A stretch of DNA of 6,520 nt, taken from contig CAJTSQ010000069.1 of NCBI GenBank assembly GCA_910578735.1, forward strand, positions 1 through 6,520, in the 5' to 3' direction. Below the pieces are notes generated by a model. It ran no database searches and was not told the origin of the DNA. It worked only from the letters and a program-made list of their open reading frames with translations. Below, piece after piece: positions 6,021 to 6,520 of the stretch. Within the stretch, counting starts at the first letter, position 1. Each line of letters begins with the position of its first letter. This DNA is from an uncultured Oscillospiraceae bacterium (GTDB taxonomy: Bacteria > Bacillota > Clostridia > Oscillospirales > Oscillospiraceae). A program made the position numbers and the translations under genes.

Positions 6021-6049
6021 AAAATACGTCTCACCGTGAGACGTATTTT
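6021..6049. repeat. Palindrome copy E
   Basis: Perfect 29-bp dyad centred on 6035, arms AAAATACGTCTCAC / GTGAGACGTATTTT. Its centre is 46 bp from that of copy D, so two sites stand in tandem upstream of the 321-aa gene. The A/T ends could also make it work as a weak bidirectional terminator. Confidence 0.93.
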
Positions 6050-6067
6050 CGTAGGCGGGGGTTTTAA

Positions 6068-6082
6068 GGGGGCTGTGCCCCC
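6068..6082. other. GC hairpin on the left of the oriT candidate
   Basis: GGGGGC (6068-6073) pairs with GCCCCC (6077-6082) around a three-base loop, with one further A:T pair outside. No proper T-run follows on either strand, so a terminator role is doubtful. Confidence 0.5.
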
Positions 6083-6090
6083 TAACAAGG

Positions 6091-6127
6091 GTCATTTGGT
6101 GTGCTACCAAATGACATACTTGCTCGG
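6091..6127 (+). other. oriT: Candidate origin of transfer (oriT) with inverted repeat and nic-like site
   Basis: GTCATTTGGT (6091-6100) and ACCAAATGAC (6106-6115) form a perfect 10-bp inverted repeat with a five-base spacer. Directly after it the plus strand reads ATACTTGCTCGG (6116-6127). This resembles the RP4 nic region (ATCCTG|CCCGG), sharing CxTG|CxCGG, and the distance from repeat to nic is about seven bases, as expected for MOB_P systems. By this alignment the nick falls between G6122 and C6123. The site lies upstream of mobC and the relaxase, separated by one gene, within a spacer containing no open gene. If right, the strand beginning at C6123 leads rightwards and the mobilization genes enter the recipient last, as in RP4. 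The assignment is inferred from pattern and context. Confidence 0.55.
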
Positions 6128-6156
6128 ACAGCACCGCCTTTCGGCGGCGCTGTCCG
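6125..6156. other. Long hairpin immediately 3' of the nic-like site
   Basis: CGGACAGC (6125-6132) pairs with GCTGTCCG (6149-6156). After one A/C mismatch, CCGCC (6134-6138) pairs with GGCGG (6143-6147) around the loop TTTC. It begins two bases after the proposed nick. Neither strand has a T-run after it, so it is a poor intrinsic terminator for the gene at 6166 and more likely part of the transfer origin or a processing site. Confidence 0.6.
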
Positions 6157-6165
6157 CTGTGGGTG

Positions 6166-6520
6166 CTACCTTACAGCCGGTTTCTTCTTACGGGGCGTCC
6201 TCTTTCTGACGGCAGAGGCGATGCGCTCTTTCTGGAGAACACAGTCCAGCTCCAGCTCATTTCCGGGTTTATAGTGGATGCGTTCAATACGCCCGTGGTC
6301 GTTAATCAGACTGTGAAAGTGCCCAGAATATGCTGCATAGGGCAGTTCAAGCTCTGTGCCGTCCGCAAAGGTCAGTTCTACCATTTCAGCGTGGACGGCG
6401 TTCCGCTTCACACGCTCTACCTGCTCTCCATATCGCAGGGGCTTAACTTGGCCCAGCACAGATGCGCCCTCCCGTCCAGGTTCAACGATGACACGGTACG
6501 CCTTGATATGCTCCGCGTCA
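6166..6520 (-). CDS. Unrecognised small protein, 5' end beyond the window
   Basis: The frame is open to the right edge. The visible part reads DAEHIKAYRVIVEPGREGAS and continues for a total of about 117 residues, with VELTFADGTELELPYAAYSG and HYKPGNELELDC further on and a basic tail RKRTPRKKKPAVR. The upstream residues look like genuine protein (AYRVIVEPG), so I favour a start outside the window. A GTG at 6459 preceded by GGGAGGG is an alternative start giving 97 aa. It is predominantly beta-strand and polar with no signal peptide or membrane segment; the Lys/Arg tail could contact nucleic acid. It ends just before the oriT candidate. I cannot assign a family; small proteins of this kind often lie in the leading region of conjugative elements. 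Confidence 0.72.
   Translation of the reverse strand, partial: DAEHIKAYRVIVEPGREGASVLGQVKPLRYGEQVERVKRNAVHAEMVELTFADGTELELPYAAYSGHFHSLINDHGRIERIHYKPGNELELDCVLQKERIASAVRKRTPRKKKPAVR

Noticed and set aside
51..6049. The repeated palindrome as a CRISPR array
   Set aside because: Copies are kilobases apart with whole genes between them, and no spacers or cas genes are present.

Overview
All credible genes in this window lie on the minus strand and read right to left. They form the mobilization end of a conjugative or mobilizable element, most likely from a GC-rich gut Clostridia (Oscillospiraceae/Lachnospiraceae type). The evidence for this is the set MobC + MOB_P-type relaxase + PcfB/DUF3801 protein, the AAGGAGG-type ribosome binding sites, and the resemblance of the set to Tn1549-like integrative conjugative elements. 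I see no integrase, replication gene, coupling protein, VirB4, resistance cargo or rRNA/tRNA gene here.

Layout in the direction of transcription. (1) 6520-6166: 3' part of an unrecognised small protein whose frame runs off the right edge. (2) 6165-5952: a non-coding segment with two perfect dyads and three GC-rich or perfect inverted repeats. One of these (6091-6115) is followed by a sequence resembling the RP4 nic site, so this is my oriT candidate. (3) 5951-4986: an unrecognised 321-aa protein with a basic Gln-rich tail. (4) 4922-1764: a compact mobilization operon of mobC, relaxase, PcfB-like and ArdC/LtrC-like genes, with junctions that abut, overlap or are only a few bases apart. (5) 1763-1414: a 350-base non-coding stretch holding a nested, strongly structured inverted-repeat region, an intrinsic terminator and another dyad. 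(6) 1413-817 and 798-43: a short DNA methyltransferase followed 18 bp later by a secreted protein.

The most distinctive feature is a short palindrome with arms CGTCTCAC / GTGAGACG around one central base, usually extended by A/T flanks. There are five copies in 6.5 kb. Three lie 21-26 bp in front of a start codon, one lies further upstream in the oriT-proximal spacer, and one decayed copy encodes the last residues of the secreted protein. This pattern suggests a shared operator, or an attenuator, coordinating several transcription units of one element.

How the parts would work together (inference from families): MobC and the relaxase would bind the oriT candidate and nick it. The PcfB-like protein would serve conjugative DNA processing. 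The ArdC-like protein, the orphan methyltransferase and the secreted protein would be accessory functions for establishment and cell-surface contact. Transfer genes proper would have to lie outside the window or be supplied in trans.
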